A stretch of DNA of 64,000 nt from Inonotus obliquus (GCA_032164295.1 JAJHTX010000013.1:62001-126000), one strand, 5' to 3'. Shown: positions 11,047 to 24,768, counted from the stretch's first letter. Notes: generated by a model from the letters alone, not told the origin. A program made the numbers and translations.

Positions 11047-13714
11047 CAAAAGGATTTTACAACATAGCCACCCTCACTTGGTATATTTATACTGGATGCT
11101 TCTATCAATCAAGTTACCAGTGCTTTCTTGAGCATAGCCTCCTAATCTTTCTAAGCACAGTTCATATCTACTCTAATGCCTCATAATCTTCAATCAGATA
11201 ACAATACACCTTTATAGGCCAATCCTGTAACTGTGTATGGTGCCTGGCACGGCCTATAAAAAATCTGTGCCACTTTTTCCCAGGCAGAGTTTCAAATACT
11301 TTCTATTTATAGTAACTCGTGTCGATCTTCATGTCCCACTTTCCGGTCCCCCACTAAATCCCTTGAATATGTAGTTCCACAGAATTTGAGTTATTTGTCC
11401 CTTCCTTTCAACATGAAAAGGCTTGGAATAACTATCTGATGTGAAATATACCAAATCCAAATCGATTGTAGGTGATATTCAGGCAGAATATACATAACTG
11501 TTTTCACTTATGTGTCACGTGATCTTATTTTGGCTTTTTTATACGACCATATCTTCCTCTGAAAACACTTATAAAACTCCTTTAAAACTGCTTGGACATG
11601 ATGTATGTGTGTATTAGGGTGGTTCTGTCAACTATATGTGAAAAAAATCGACATACTGGTGGAGAGATTAGCATATACAGTAGACACAGCAGCATATATG
11701 CTTCCTAGCTCAATGAATTCAGGCTTTCTTGTCATATTTCTTTCAGATATATAAATCTTAACGAAAAATAAAGATTTTGTTAAAAAAAAATTCTTAAGAA
11801 GTGTCATAGTTATTTATATATGTGTCAAAAATCGCCGTATCTTGGAATCTGTTGGACAGTTTTTGTAATTTTTCTTACCACCTTGTTCAGAGTGTCGAAA
11901 AATAATTTTTGGACATTTTTTCAGATTTTTTGTAAAGTTGTGGAAGGGAGGACGGGCCCTTGAATCTCAAAACAAAAAGTGGAACAGGTGAATCCGTGTC
12001 GATCGCCGCTTAGCCATGGAAGGGACCGTGGGAATGTCATGGAAATTACATAGGCCATGTCAGGTACCACTGTGTAGAGTTCTAATCTTTTGTACTGTCT
12101 TACCAGTCCTTCTCAAATGTTATATATAATATTATGTAGTAACTCAAACAGTCTGTTATGTCATCATTATCTGTAGGTGTCGTCAGGCTGCTTAGCTGTC
12201 TCAGCTGACTTAGACTTTCTTTCTTAACAGAAATAGCTCAATTATCAATCTTTAAAGTAACAGGTCTGAACACTGCTACTATCTCAATCTAAGATAATAT
12301 GTAGGTCTGCCAGATTGTTGCTTAGTAATATCCTTCAGATACCCAAATATCTGTTCCTTACATATGTCTGCAGTCAAGTCCTTCTAGTACAAACATTAGG
12401 ATTACCTCATTGACCCGCTTTCTTGGCTGAGAGATTTCTAGTGCTATCATCTTCAATAATTATTGTAATTCTTCCCTCTATCAAGTAACTATGTTTCTAA
12501 ATAATTTACTGTGCATGTTTTGATGTTCCTTAGTTTCTAAAGGTAATGGCCAATCGATTTGTATTGTCAACTAACTGTACAGCCTGTGGTGCAGCAATCT
12601 CTTCATTTATGCAATTACTCTTACATTCACGATATATGTTAACTTCTTTTCTGACCAGACTGTGACTTCATACAGGTATGTATTTAGTGTAGGTGTGAAC
12701 AATAGTTGAGTTGTCTCTGCAATCAATGACCAATGATGATTGGTTTGAATTGTGTATGAGTTACTCTGCTATATATAATTAACTGCTGCTTCGAGTATCC
12801 ATATTTATATCTCCTATACTTTCTCATGTGTCTATTCACAGAACCTGCATATTGATATGTTGATTTGTCCTAGTAACGATGAGCCCTATGGATAATAGCG
12901 TGTGTGAGTGTAGTAGGTTCAACCAAATTATTCATGAGAACCATATACCAAGTTTAGCATTCCTGGATTGCCATGCCAAATTAGTCAGTTTCTTCTGACA
13001 AAGACTGTATGACTTTTGGTTTTCGGCTTCGACACGTTGATCGACAGATGGGTGAGTCCTGCAACACCGCAACGAGTAATGCTACCAACGATTAAAGGCT
13101 TGAAGGCAGGCCCTATCCTTTGATGAGCCACAGGCAGGGAGGGGGGTTTTCCCACGCCCGATGGTGGTGGCTTGAAGGAGACGTGAACGTCACGCTTGTA
13201 ATGCAAAGGTAAACGCGACCGTGTCCATGAAAAATAAGCAGTCGTGCACAGAACTGACGATTCCTTTAGCGGAATCGTAAAGTTCGAAGAATGGTGAGTA
13301 GCATCAGTTTGTCATCGTGGGAGCTTGGTACTATCGACGTCAAGGCCCAATGTGAACCCTAGACCACTCACAATCCACCACAAGGCCGCTGCGTATAGGT
13401 GCCAGTCTTGGACAAATGGTATCGGCTGCGTTGGAGATCAGGCCTAAGGCGATGAAGGTGGCCTAACCCAGGCCGATACAATTATCTTCCTATTGCGCAC
13501 AGTGCTTCCTTCCAAGTCTTAGTCCATAGCCCATGTTGCAGGGCGAGATTTGGTGGTGGCTGTTGAACCAAAAACACATATATATGGCTCTGCGCCGTTT
13601 CGCATTCGACATCCAATTGGATACCACCACGACTCCAGTGCGCTACGCTCTAATTCTCCGCATCAACGTTCGTCCATTCTGCCCACCACAACCTCCACTG
13701 CGCCACGTTCAAGC
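11047..13714. other. AT-rich gene-free region, probably decayed repeat DNA
   Basis: About 2.7 kb of clearly AT-rich sequence without any long reading frame on either strand until about 13.0 kb, very different in base composition from neighbouring genes. It is likely decayed transposon DNA, but no protein motif of a transposon could be read with confidence. From about 13.0 kb the composition returns to normal. A TATATAT string near 13578-13584 lies about 130 bp before the proposed start of the next gene. Confidence 0.5.
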
Positions 13715-15605
13715 ATGCAGACCGGAAAGACCTCCACTTTTCCGCCTCGTACTTCAGAAAACGAGTTTCATCGCCATTTATTCTCTGAGTAAGTATGTCA
13801 TGAAATCATCCCTTGGGTACGCTTGTTGACCATCCAACTAAGTAGCCGTGAAGTATGTCTGCTTAACAAAGACTTTCCATACTACCTCGACGCCCGTATT
13901 AAACACGGGCCCTCTGTGTCAAATGATGTCTCGAGTGCAGTGATGGACCGAATGAGAATGAACAGGCCAGACACTATTCCCCGCGAGGGTGGTCGGGAGG
14001 CAAGGTATGTAGTTCCATTCATTTGCAGCGAGTTGTCACTCACTTTTATCTTCAAGCCACTGCTTGGATTTGTCATCAATGGACCCTGACGTTTTCATGA
14101 ATGAGACCACACGTGTGTGTGGCCCGTCGTTAACAACTTCAAGCCCACGCGTCAGTCAAAACTTCCCCGTATCTACATCTCCGCCAAAATTACCGTCCTT
14201 CCAAGATAGTCCCGCCTTTCCAGCACAGAATAATTGGCAAAGTCCCAGTACGACGTCTATCCCAGGTGCTACTACCTCTATGCTCATGGAGAACCGATCC
14301 ACTATCCGGCCTCCTCCTCAGGATAATGCAATTGGGTGCTCGTCACCCAGGGACACGAGCACGGCGTATTATACAGGGGCTAATAATTCCTCGTCTATAA
14401 CTTCGAATGGCCCTGCTAGAAGCGACGTTACTGCTCAACGACCACACCGGGCTTGCACCGCGTCCCAGCATGTGCCTGCTGCCGCGTTGTCTTCCAACCA
14501 GTATGCGACATCTGTTGTCGGACCAAATTCCGTGCGCCGTCCTCCAGAGATGCCTAGCTTGTCTCAGCTTCTCTTCCCCCCACCACGAAATTCTCTGTTT
14601 CCGTTCCACCTTTACGGGTACGTTTCCCCTTCTCGACCTAGTGTTTGTCGACCAGTCACCCGCGGTCGCCAAAGCCTTCCATTGATTCATAATTTTTTCC
14701 CTATTCCTGCTTGGGCGGCGTGGATCGAGCAGGATCGGAATGTACCCATTGAACATGGGGTGACAACCACTAAGCAAACTCCCGACCCATTATCCTCCAG
14801 GACCTCGCCATCTGTGACCCAAGCCAGTAGTGCATCAGATTCTAGACCTTTGGACACGCGTTGTCATCAGTCTGAGTCCAAATTGCCTGGACAGTCAGGA
14901 ATTTCGATTAAACCACGATCAGATTCTGTGGTGTCGAGCGCAAGTTCAAGCAATAAGCACAAACGAGAAGTTGAAATGCCGAAGGTGTCGCCAAAGGATC
15001 GCGAGGTTGAGAGTCATTCACACCAGTGTCTATCGCGTCGTGAACAAGTCAAGAGATCCGGGGGCGTCAGGTCTATACGAAATGCAGAGGACGCGCAAGC
15101 GTCACGTTTCGTTTCAGATAGAATTGGCGATACTGGTAGGTGCAAGTTCACCTTGGCAGGCGTGGATGGCTCGTTCAAGAAAATATGCGGCTCAGAACTC
15201 ATCGACAACACAGCGTCTGTCCGTGCCCATCTGACAGAACACTTCGAGGAGCACAGGCTATATGAGTTGTGGGAGGAACAAACTAAAGTGATGTGCCCTT
15301 GGTGCAATGTGAAGCGAACACAACTCGCTGGTCTCCTTAGACATATCAGTGAGGTGCATTTGAAGATGCACCTAAATGTATGTCCATGCGGTGGGAAAAA
15401 CTGTAGGAGCCAACAAAAGCAACACGTCGAAAGACATCGAAGATCCGATATCCATCATTCATGGGCCAAGCGAGTAGAATGGCAACTTAAGGATATCATC
15501 GGAGAATTCGAAGTTGATATGGGTCACCCTGACGACTTCATGACATGCGAAAGTAGTGGCTCCGAAAGCCTGAAGGCGGTTCGCAGGAGGCGCTATTCTA
15601 TGTAA
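13715..15605 (+). CDS. Atypical zinc-finger protein, family member A
   Basis: Three exons (13715-13788, 13843-14004, 14057-15605) encode 594 residues with exact phase closure. The N-terminal two thirds are Ser/Pro-rich and low complexity. The C-terminal part (about residues 430-560) holds three Cys/His modules. The first is a long-loop module, C-x14-C-x13-H-x3-H (GRCKF...KKICGSEL...HLTEHFEEH). The second is a regular finger, C-x2-C-x12-H-x4-H (CPWCNVKRTQLAGLLRHISEVH). The third is a CPCGG module followed by QHVERHRRSDIHHSW. The same order is found in the genes at 43.6 and 48.4 kb and, more loosely, at 40.1 kb. Probably nuclear and nucleic-acid binding; function unknown. This member lacks the acidic tail of the others. 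The start ATG was chosen because it opens the frame into the splice junction at 13788. Confidence 0.78.
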
Positions 15606-16340
15606 ATATAGATATGTAGCGCCCTTTTTTGACTTATTGTTCTTGAATCTATATTGTTTGTAGTGTACATTTGGAACAAAATATAGTAACTTATAAACCG
15701 TCTGTTTCACTTCCCGCACCGCGCACAGAGGCTTTGTCACGAATCAGGACGTTTCGCAGTCTGAAGAGTCAATAAACTTCCGTCGGGTTCACACAGATTT
15801 CAGAGCCTCCACTTCGACGCATCCACCATTCTGAGTACGACATCTGTTCCTTGGATCCTGCGACGTTTAGCTACTCCAACCTTCAAAAGATTAAAGAAAA
15901 GTCTGGAAAATGCTGAGCTAGCTTGTCGACCCTTGATAGTGGGGCAAGTGCAAATGGAAAGGTTCTTCTTTATCGCGATACTTGTCCTCCGAGGATACTG
16001 TAATTCCCCGCATGAACAGTTGGTTACAAGCTTCGTCGTCAGCCTTAGCGTCTATGTTCGCGATATAGTCACGCAAAGTTATACATGATATTCACATCTA
16101 TGTTTTATTTGAATACAAGGACAGCACGGTTGACAGATACTTTTGCGAAAGGCAGACGCTAGGAGCTTCAAAAACTAATCTGTCCTTCCGTGTATTCTAC
16201 TTACGAAGAAGAGTCAAATGGCTACACAACGCGTGCACGTGGTTTTATGAGCGAACATTGCTGCAGAACATGGTCTACGCGACCCGGGTGATCATGACAG
16301 TCGTGATTGAATGGCTGCAAGAGGGGGAAACGTGGGTCTA
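15606..16340. other. Intergenic: convergent 3' flanks
   Basis: Lies between the ends of the zinc-finger gene (plus) and the ABC-F gene (minus). No coding sequence, repeat or RNA gene was recognised. Confidence 0.4.
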
Positions 16341-18764
16341 TCAAGCCTTCGTCCGGCTCGCCGTCTTGCTGAATAGTTTTGCCTTTTCGAGGGCCGCTTG
16401 ACCTGTAAGTTCATGATAAGGCGATCAGCAAATAGCTCTCCGAAACGTACTTCTCTAACGAGGTTGAGAAACATGGCACTCACTCTCTTTCATCAGGATC
16501 CTCTTGTAGTCTACAATCGATATATCCTCCTTTGTCAGATTACGGATCGTCTTATTCTTCACTTCCCATAATTCTTCGGCGACTTGGCTGATCAGTCCTA
16601 TATAGCCGAGCAATGGAAAGTTTGAATCGTGATGGGTTGCTTCGTAAGAAATGGAACGTACGGAAGTCATGAGAAACAATGACGACACCACCCTCAAACT
16701 CTTTGATCGCACGCGCAAGAGCATCGATTGACATCATGTCCAGATGATTTGTTGGCTCATCTGTATATTATGAATAAGAAATTTGAATACACGTCAAAAA
16801 CACGACGTACCCAGAAGAAGGATATGAGGGTGCTCCATGGAAAGTTGTGAGAAGACGACACTATCATCCAGCATGTTAGTTGGCCAAAAAGAAAACATGT
16901 AGCGGGACATGACAAACCGGTTACGCAGACCGTCTGATAATTGCTTGATCATCGATGTTTGATGAGAGCCGGAGACACCGAATCGACCAAGCTGGGCGCG
17001 CCATGACTACCGAACAGCATAATCACAGCCAGTTGACTCATTTGACATGGCGGGACTCACCATAACATCCTTCTCGGGATACTTTTCCTTGTACAACGAC
17101 TCGAAGTACTCGATCGGTGTCTTGTCATACGGAAGTTGATCCGCCGAGTGCTGAGAATACTTGGCGAGCTTAAGATTGACGTGTTTTGAGATAGTTCCCT
17201 CAGTCGGCTGGAGACTGCTCGTGATGAGGTTCAGAAGTGTAGACTTGCCAGCACCATTAGCTCCGAGAATAGCAACACGGGAGTCCATGCTGCGATGGAC
17301 TTCTCAGACCAAAATCTCGCAACAAGAGAAGAACGCGGTGACATACTCGATACCAAAGGATAACTTCTCGTATAAGTAATCCTCCTTTTTCCCCGAGTAT
17401 GAGAACGCTACGTCCGTGAACGCGATGATCGGCGGTGGAAGTTTGCGTATATCTTCAAAATTAAAACGTAGGGGTTTGGGAATCTCCACCTTCTCGACGA
17501 GTCCGGCAGCCTCCATCTTGTCGATGATCTTCTGCTTGGATTTGGCTTGCTTGACAAGGTTTGCATATGTACCGGCCGACGCAATGAATCTGGTGATCGT
17601 TATCAGCCTTTCATGAGAAGGAGATAGACGATGTCGAAGACTTACTTCTTGATGTGCGCAATTTCTTCCTGCTGCTTATTGTATGCCTTCATCTGATTCA
17701 CCTCGTTCTCCGTCTTTGTCTTGACATATGTCGTGTAGTTGCCAGTATAATAAACAAGCTTCTTCTTCTGAGTCAGATCCATGATGTTCGTGCATATGCT
17801 ATCCATGAAGTCCTGCGAGTGAGATGTTATGACAAGGATGTGGTTGTACGTTGAGAGGTACGCTTCTAACCAGACAACAGCACCAAGATCAAGATGGTTC
17901 GTTGGCTCGTCCAGAAGCAGCAGATGGGGTTTGACGAACAATGCACGCGCGAGAGCGACACGCATTCGCCACCCACCGCTCATATCCTTCGTGGCGCGTT
18001 TCATCATTTCCTGGCTAAATCCAAGACCATGCAAGATACTCCCCGCCTTGGCCTCGAATGTGTTCGGATCAAGCTCTTCAAGCTCTTCATATGCCGTTTC
18101 TAGAGCAACTTCATCAACATCGTCTGCTACGCTCAAATCCTCGATGCGTTTTTCCAGACGCGCGACCTTCTCCCGGGCGGAAGCGACAATGTAATCTAGA
18201 GCATTCACATCGGATGGCTCCGCCTCGCCTCGCACCAAGTAGATATCAATGTGCTCAGGTATCTCAATGTCCCGCTCCGCTATTGATTGTAAGAGTGTCG
18301 ACTATAACAGCGCACAAGAGTGATTAAAGAGATCAAAGAGGATAAGTGATAAGCGCACCTTCCCCGACCCGTTATCACCCAGCAACCCATATCGCTGTCC
18401 ATAGTTGAGAGCAATTTCCGCACCCTCAACCAGCAATCGTCCGTGGAATGATAGTGTGTACTGATCAATTTTGATATCCCGACCTTTGTTATCCGATATT
18501 AACACGCCCGCCGCACTCCTACACGATTAGACTTGTATGAGGTCATGATACACAAGAGCGACGACTATATGCGCACCGATCGGTTGCAATCCGCAACTTG
18601 GCCATCGATGTAAGGTCATCTGTACTTGCGTTTGCAGACAGACTTGTCATCGGCGTGCTTGCCTCGCTACCAAGTGTTGAACCGACCGGAGTCGACGCTG
18701 TTCCCAAGCTGCTCGCCTTGTTCGCCTTGTTTGCTTTTCGCTTTGCTTTGGAAGCTGAGATCAT
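16341..18764 (-). CDS. ARB1: ABC-F family ATPase, Arb1 (ABCF2) type, ribosome biogenesis factor
   Basis: Soluble twin-ATPase without membrane segments; the yeast orthologue Arb1 acts in 40S and 60S ribosome biogenesis. Ten exons (18764-18577, 18518-18359, 18301-17646, 17589-17347, 17289-17061, 17006-16918, 16860-16811, 16760-16662, 16597-16484, 16402-16341) give 629 residues with all phases closing. The N-terminus [10 protein letters not shown] matches the family. Domain 1 has Walker A GDNGSGKST, signature [13 protein letters not shown] and Walker [14 protein letters not shown]. Domain 2 has GANGAGKST, the divergent signature [13 protein letters not shown] and [13 protein letters not shown], then SHDF. 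The C-terminus reads [13 protein letters not shown] and ends in [12 protein letters not shown]. Several motifs, including both Walker A/B joins, are split by introns. It shares a 370-bp upstream region with the divergent thioesterase gene. Confidence 0.95.
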
Positions 18765-19134
18765 TTTTGGTTCTATATGCGCGCGAGTGGCACGAGCTTG
18801 TCCAATAAGCGAAGTGTAAGAGGATCGAGGGGAGGATGATGGTTGGGAGCAAAGTGTTGTCGGATAGGCGCTCGCCACCACAAAAATTTTAATAATTTTA
18901 GATTTATCCAATATTTTAATTTCTGCATGAACTGAATTATGTAATAACCTCTCACGAGACCGGAGCTCGGGTACACTCGGGTACCGGAAGTCTAGCAGGA
19001 GGAGGAACTTGTCCTCCTCAACTTTCACGACGACCATCAAGGTCAACCACGACGTCCACCGCGGCAACATAGAGGCATAGACGACTCGCTTAGACTCAAA
19101 CACTTAATCATCCCGTAACTTCTTGTACTCTAGT
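18765..19134. promoter_or_regulatory. Bidirectional promoter region between ABC-F and thioesterase genes
   Basis: 370 bp separate the two start codons, which point away from each other, so both promoters must lie here or overlap it. No consensus TATA box stands out; an AT-rich block lies at about 18882-18920. Confidence 0.5.
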
Positions 19135-20302
19135 ATGGCTTCGTTCTCTCGCTTTAACGCTATCTCTTCCGCTTTGGCTCCCGTGCGCTCCTGTTCGCGG
19201 ACAAGCATCTCAAATTCCTGCAAGCAACCAGCTGTAAACTACTCGACTTTGCGTACTCATACCACTAATCATGGACATGTACACGGACACCTTCACCCCA
19301 CAAGCCATGCGCGTCCGTCGTATCCGCAGATCAAGCGATCACACGCGTTAACTGCCGCTCTAAGTGCATCTTGTGTTGCTTTCACAGTTGGTGCGCTTTA
19401 CCCACCCGACATCGCTACTTTGATTTCTCCGCGACTTGCACCAGGCCCGCTAGATCCTTCTTTACCAGAGGCAAGAGCACACGTCGAGGACCTCGAGCAG
19501 CGCTTGCAACAGGTCTCTGTCCTAGAAAGGCACAGGAATGCACCAAATGCTGACGAATGGTATGAGACGAGACCATATACGAACTACCCCGAGGAACGTC
19601 GGATAAATAATCTCACGGCCGGTACACTGAGAGGACCTGGCAAGCTTGCCGTTCCTCCGGTCTTACGCGTGAAGAAGGACGAGTCGGAAACATTCGCGGT
19701 CGCGCATTTCGGACGAAGTCTTTGCGGACATGATGGGATTGTCCATGGTGGTTTACTTGCAACAATCCTTGACGAAAGCTTAGGGCGCGTGGTATGTCTC
19801 CGCAACTGTGATCTTTCCTTTCACCCCAAACTAACGTTTGCGCAACTAAAGGCGATCACGAATTTTCCCGAAAAGATCGGTGTCACTGCGACTCTGACGG
19901 TAGATTACAAAGCTCCTACTAAGGCAGACCAGGTATGTGGGTCAGAGCGCGGACCGAAGTCTGATCATCTGAAGCATGCGGTTCTCTCTAGTTTGTCGTC
20001 CTGAGGTGCCGTCTAGTGGAGCTCAAAGGCCGAAAGGCGTTTGTGGAAGGCTCAATAGAGGACCTTGACGGAAATACACTTGCAACAGCGAAGTACTGCC
20101 GGTCTGATCATCTTGTAGTTATCTTGCCTAACATAATCTCGTTCATAGGGCTCTCTTTATTCAACCAAAGTACGCGAAACTTTTGAGCGCGAGTACAATC
20201 AGCAAGGCTATTGGTGAACGCCCCGTTGCTGCCTCCAAGCTCACTGGTGGAGACGTGCCGCCTGTTGCTAACGATCCCATGCTGGGAAAGGCGACGAGTT
20301 GA
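19135..20302 (+). CDS. PaaI-like hotdog-fold thioesterase, probably mitochondrial
   Basis: Acyl-CoA thioesterase-like protein of the hotdog superfamily. Four exons (19135-19791, 19852-19932, 19992-20092, 20149-20302) encode 330 residues; phases close exactly. The N-terminus is rich in Ser, Arg and Asn with few acids, as in mitochondrial presequences. A hydrophobic segment near residues 76-92 (ALTAALSASCVAFTVGALYPP) could be an inner-membrane anchor. The hotdog domain follows, with CGHDGIVHGGLLATILDE (the H-G-G...D helix of PaaI enzymes), TATLTVDYKAP and VVLRCRLVELKGRKAFVEGS. This architecture resembles uncharacterised fungal mitochondrial thioesterase-superfamily proteins. The substrate cannot be read from sequence. 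Confidence 0.88.
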
Positions 20303-22862
20303 CTGAAACAAGTTCGTAGACTTGTTTGACTTATTCTTTCTTTCGCCTCCGGATGTCGATAATGTGTGGAGCGTAGACATTTTGTTTTCTCCTTGGTGTA
20401 CGCTTCCCTGCTCTAATAGAGTGGGTTTCTCGCAGGGATTCGATGAAAACTTGAAAATCAAGCGTGACGAGTGCCTTCCAATCTCATCTGGTACAGTAAC
20501 ACTTCCCTTTTCCAGTTTCTTCCTTACGGTTCCTGCTACTTCTATACAGTATAGCAACTCTCTCTTCGGAGTTCACTTGCAAGGTACAGGAATGTTTCTC
20601 CTTGTTTAATCCATACCCCGCGGTTACTTCGCCTCATCTAGCTTCAAAAGTTCCTCTCTCCACTTTCTTCATGGTCATGGACTTGGTCCAAAGTGGGTTC
20701 TCCGAGTCTCTTCGCTTCAGAGCGCAGCAGAACTCTAGTGCTGCGTCCGTCAACGTTCCGAACCTCAACAAAGTCTACTCCGCGATGCTGCCGAAAAGGC
20801 ACGACTGCATGTACGACGTGCCGAATCCGAATATCTGCCGGGACGGTGGACTCCTGACTCCGAAACTTTCGAGAATTTTATTGTCTGATCATGCGACAAT
20901 GAGGAGCCTTCGCGGAAACACCTCCTGATCCTGAAAGTTTACTTTGGACGGACCCGTGCCATGCCATCTATTCCGTGCCTTTGCATCTGCATCTGCATCG
21001 TCTGGTGATGTTTGATCGCCGCGTTCGACTAACACCTCCTAAGTTTCCGTACCTGAATATCAGGGACAGCTTGGATGAAGTCGGGGTCGAGTATACCTGG
21101 AGAGTCGAACTCCAGCTTGAACAACGTAGTGGAGAACTTGAATCCACCGAGGACAGGACAGGTATTGAAGCTGCTTTACTGTCTTTCACTCATTTCATTG
21201 CTCGACTTAGTTGATCTCCTTCGCTACTGGACCGATAAGCCGTACGTTGTTAACTTGTTCTAGGATATTCCCTGATGTGATGCGATACAATCTTAAACGC
21301 GGTGGCGCAGTCCAGTGCAGTTCGCCACTTCAACGTAGATACCCATCTTCGGCAGCATATGCAGCATACAGGTAAAGAGCGGGCCTCTCATGCCAGTGTA
21401 GCATGGTACTTTATTCAATATTGTTAATATTGTTAATATTGTCGACCACCTTCTATTTCTAACTCCTGGATGTCCCAAACTATTTCACCTCACAATAGTA
21501 AAATCTTGGTGGAGAGTGGCGTGGCGTTACACCTCAAATAGAAACGTCAGACCGGATATGCATGTAGACTGTAGACTGTAGACTGAGCTTGCGTTGCTAT
21601 GGCTCTGGCTCTGAGACTGTTTGAAACAGTACATCTCGAGGCATAGGCGTACGAAGCCTTCACTCTTGGCCTCTCTCCTCTCTCCTCTCGATTGTTCGGT
21701 CATCGGTCATGGTGTTCCACCTCACCGAATCAGCCGAGACGTCCTATGCCTATGTAGGCCTCCTTCCACTCTTCTACATCTCACGTTTGGCTGTGGCGTT
21801 GACAAATCGCCCATATGCATATACGACGACACAATACAAGTGTAGTGACCGAGTCGGAGGTCGAGATACCGGGTGGACATCAGAATTACTCTGCGATGGT
21901 TCATAGTTCTAACTTCTTGTATCACTGTAAGCGAAGTTCGTACTATTGCACTGGCAGATACCGCAGATGACAACTATGACTCGGATGCCTTCTTTTCTCG
22001 CGCTTTATAGCCCAACGCTGTATGTCTATACTACTCAGGGCCTCAGACATAAGGCATGATCCCGCCCACTGTAACTGAAGCAACTAGTACCGTCTCAGCA
22101 GAATAATGTCTGGGTGGGTGGATCTGGATTACCTGGTTACCAAGGCGTCTACATAGTACCGGTACTTGGGCACTTCGAGGAGTGAAAGAGAAAGAGATGT
22201 ATGTTTTCGTTAGCTCAGTTTGCGTGGCTTTCTTGAGGTGATGTCCGTGATGGTTGATCTGATGTCTGATGTCTGTGGTAGAGTACATGTACACGGGTCT
22301 ACGTACGATAGACAGCGATTTGATATATATATGTGTGTGTTGATTAATCGAAGATTTATGTAAGAAGTCTGAAGTCGCCAGAGTGCAGAGTGTGAATCGC
22401 GAATTTCGGATGAACATAGGCATAGGCCACACAGCTAAGACATATCGTTTTTCACTGTACCCGCACCTGCTACGGAGCTCAAGGTCAATAAAGAATATCC
22501 AGGTCCAGGTCCAGATCCAGGTCTAGGACGTGGACCAATGGACCAATGGACGGGACAGACGACGCAGAAGGCAAAGGCAGAAGGCAGAATTTCTGATTGC
22601 GATTGCGATTCGATTGTGACAGACAAATGTACTGTACTCCAAGCCCAGAAACTCAGCTTAGAGAAATAGCTCGCCCTTGGCAAGTCGCAAGCCCGACACA
22701 TGATCGGCGCTAGTCCTAGACGCAAATCATGCAATCATGCAATCATGCTGCGTTGACAAGACAACTCACTCAGACTCCAATTCGCTTTCGCTACCCTCAA
22801 CTCGAAAAGACCTCTCAGGCCTCGCTGTTAAAGCCACAGCTCGCTTTTCGCGCCGTCGTGTC

Positions 22863-22895
22863 GATGGCGATGGCGATGGCGATGGCGATGGCGAT
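22863..22895 (+). repeat. GATGGC hexanucleotide array
   Basis: Five full GATGGC units in tandem plus a partial unit. It lies in a region without a supported gene, so a coding role is unlikely. Confidence 0.85.
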
Positions 22896-24217
22896 AGTGT
22901 GGCGCGCAATAAAAAGACAACCCCAGCGCGCGTAAATGAGGTGCCGAATTGTGAAAGTGACGGGATGCCTTCGAACTATTTCTCTACATTTAAACTTGGC
23001 CAGAGTCAGCAAGGTGAATGGAAACATCATCATTCATTCATAAATTCAGTCCCCATCTCGGAGGATGTGATGTGTAAAGTGGAAGATCGCACATAGGAGC
23101 ACATGCACATACTGGTCTTCCAGTTCAGCGCGTCTTCCAGCGTCCGACATCCAACGTTCACCAAACCGAAGTCTTTCGAGTCATGGGACCTCTGGACAGA
23201 AGTGAGCAGAGCCGAATACGCGAAAAGGAGAAGAAACACGACGGAATCAATCAGAATTAATCACGCTTGAATGGCGCCAGCGAGGATCTTCCCGCCACCT
23301 ACGTACGCGCATGCGCGCATTTGCAAATCCATGTTATTCGTCGCTTGTAAGTTGTAGTGATCAACAACTACGCTATGTGGAGAGCGCCCTCCTCGCCACA
23401 TCACAGCTTATTTCTGATTTTTCTCTTTTGCTGGACACTGAATCTGCGAAATGTTGTAGTTACGGCGTCAAACCGAACAGAACAGGGACGAACGTCTTCC
23501 AGATTATTATCCGGGCGGGGGGGTTGCTTCGTGAATTTTAAGGTGTGCCTCGACCTAGGTTCGTAGTGGTCTGAATTTGTGCATTTGCTTGCGAGATGCC
23601 GAGTGGCTACAGTCTTCCTGGACCTGTGGACGTGCATGTGGTCGAGAGAGTGAATACGCAACATGAATAAAGGAACTTTACCAATGCCGGTCCTCACCTC
23701 CGGAAGAGTCGCATGCTGTCACATTGCGAGACGAACAAGCCGGTTGGGATGATGATGTATGGTGGTGAATACTTATGAGAGTGTTGGTAAGTTTCCGACT
23801 GCCGACCGCCAACCGAACGAACGGCAAGAATCCGAATGGAGTCTTCGTGATGACCATGGAGTTCAGCTCGGACCGTTACAATATTGTCCATATGGTACCC
23901 GGGGCGCCCAAACGCCATAACTTGAATATGTGTTTTGTTTCAGGGTAGAAAAGGGGACAATACTCATCAAGGTGATATTGAACTCTGCTTGATATTCCAG
24001 TACAATCTGATGAGATGAGATGGTATGATGATAACACGTGCCTTGATTCGTACGCGATGAATAGGAGCACGCCTGGTGCTAGCCCTTGCTAGACATAAAC
24101 GACGCTGAAAATCCACTATTTTTTCCTATTTACGGTCCCTGATGCCCGACATTGAACATGCCGAGCTTGGCGGTAAATCATCCGCGATTCAAGGACATTC
24201 ATCGAAGTCTTGGCTTT

Positions 24218-24258
24218 TGGTATGATGACTTGCGAAGCTGGTATGATGACTTGCGAAG
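24218..24258 (+). repeat. Two direct copies of a 20-bp unit
   Basis: TGGTATGATGACTTGCGAAG occurs at 24218-24237 and again at 24239-24258, separated by one base. Confidence 0.8.
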
Positions 24259-24768
24259 GACAATACGATGGGACGAAGTAGGCTTCTGGTCACGTTCCAT
24301 AATATCGGTCACGCGTGCTCTTCTTCTTTCGTCGGGAGAGTGTCGGGAGTCGTCAACAACCATTCCACCCTGCATTGCATTTCTTGTCGGTGGTCAGTGA
24401 AAGCCGTAATAACTAAAGATCCGTATGGATTGCGATAGCTCCGGATCTTGACCAAACTGGACCCTGCTATCCCCCTTGAATAGCAAAGTGACTTTGACGC
24501 GCTCATCAGTCCGCTGAGGGTGCATGCCAAGAGCATCGGGCGGGCATTCACTCCCGCCGTGGGGTAAGTTGTCGGGCTTGAAGGGTACTGAATTTATGCC
24601 TCGTGATTGCGTAAGGGTCGTTCTATGGAAGAGAGCCGACGAAGCCGACGCGCTCTCGGCAGGGCAGTGGCAGACTAGCGCCCTCTCTCGGAACCTCCCA
24701 GTTGATCGGCATACGAATGCCAATGCCACTCTTACTAAATCTGGTTGACCAGTTTCGTATCTTTTTCT

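Noticed and set aside
12100..12950. Copia-type retroelement remnant on the minus strand
   Set aside because: Translations only vaguely recall a polyprotein, with many stops; not enough to name a family.
20602..21230. Plus-strand frames of 60-110 codons that look slightly gene-like
   Set aside because: They could not be joined by good splice sites and match no family I recognise.
22861..22900. GATGGC array as part of a coding low-complexity protein
   Set aside because: The frames on both strands are short and lack any other protein-like feature.
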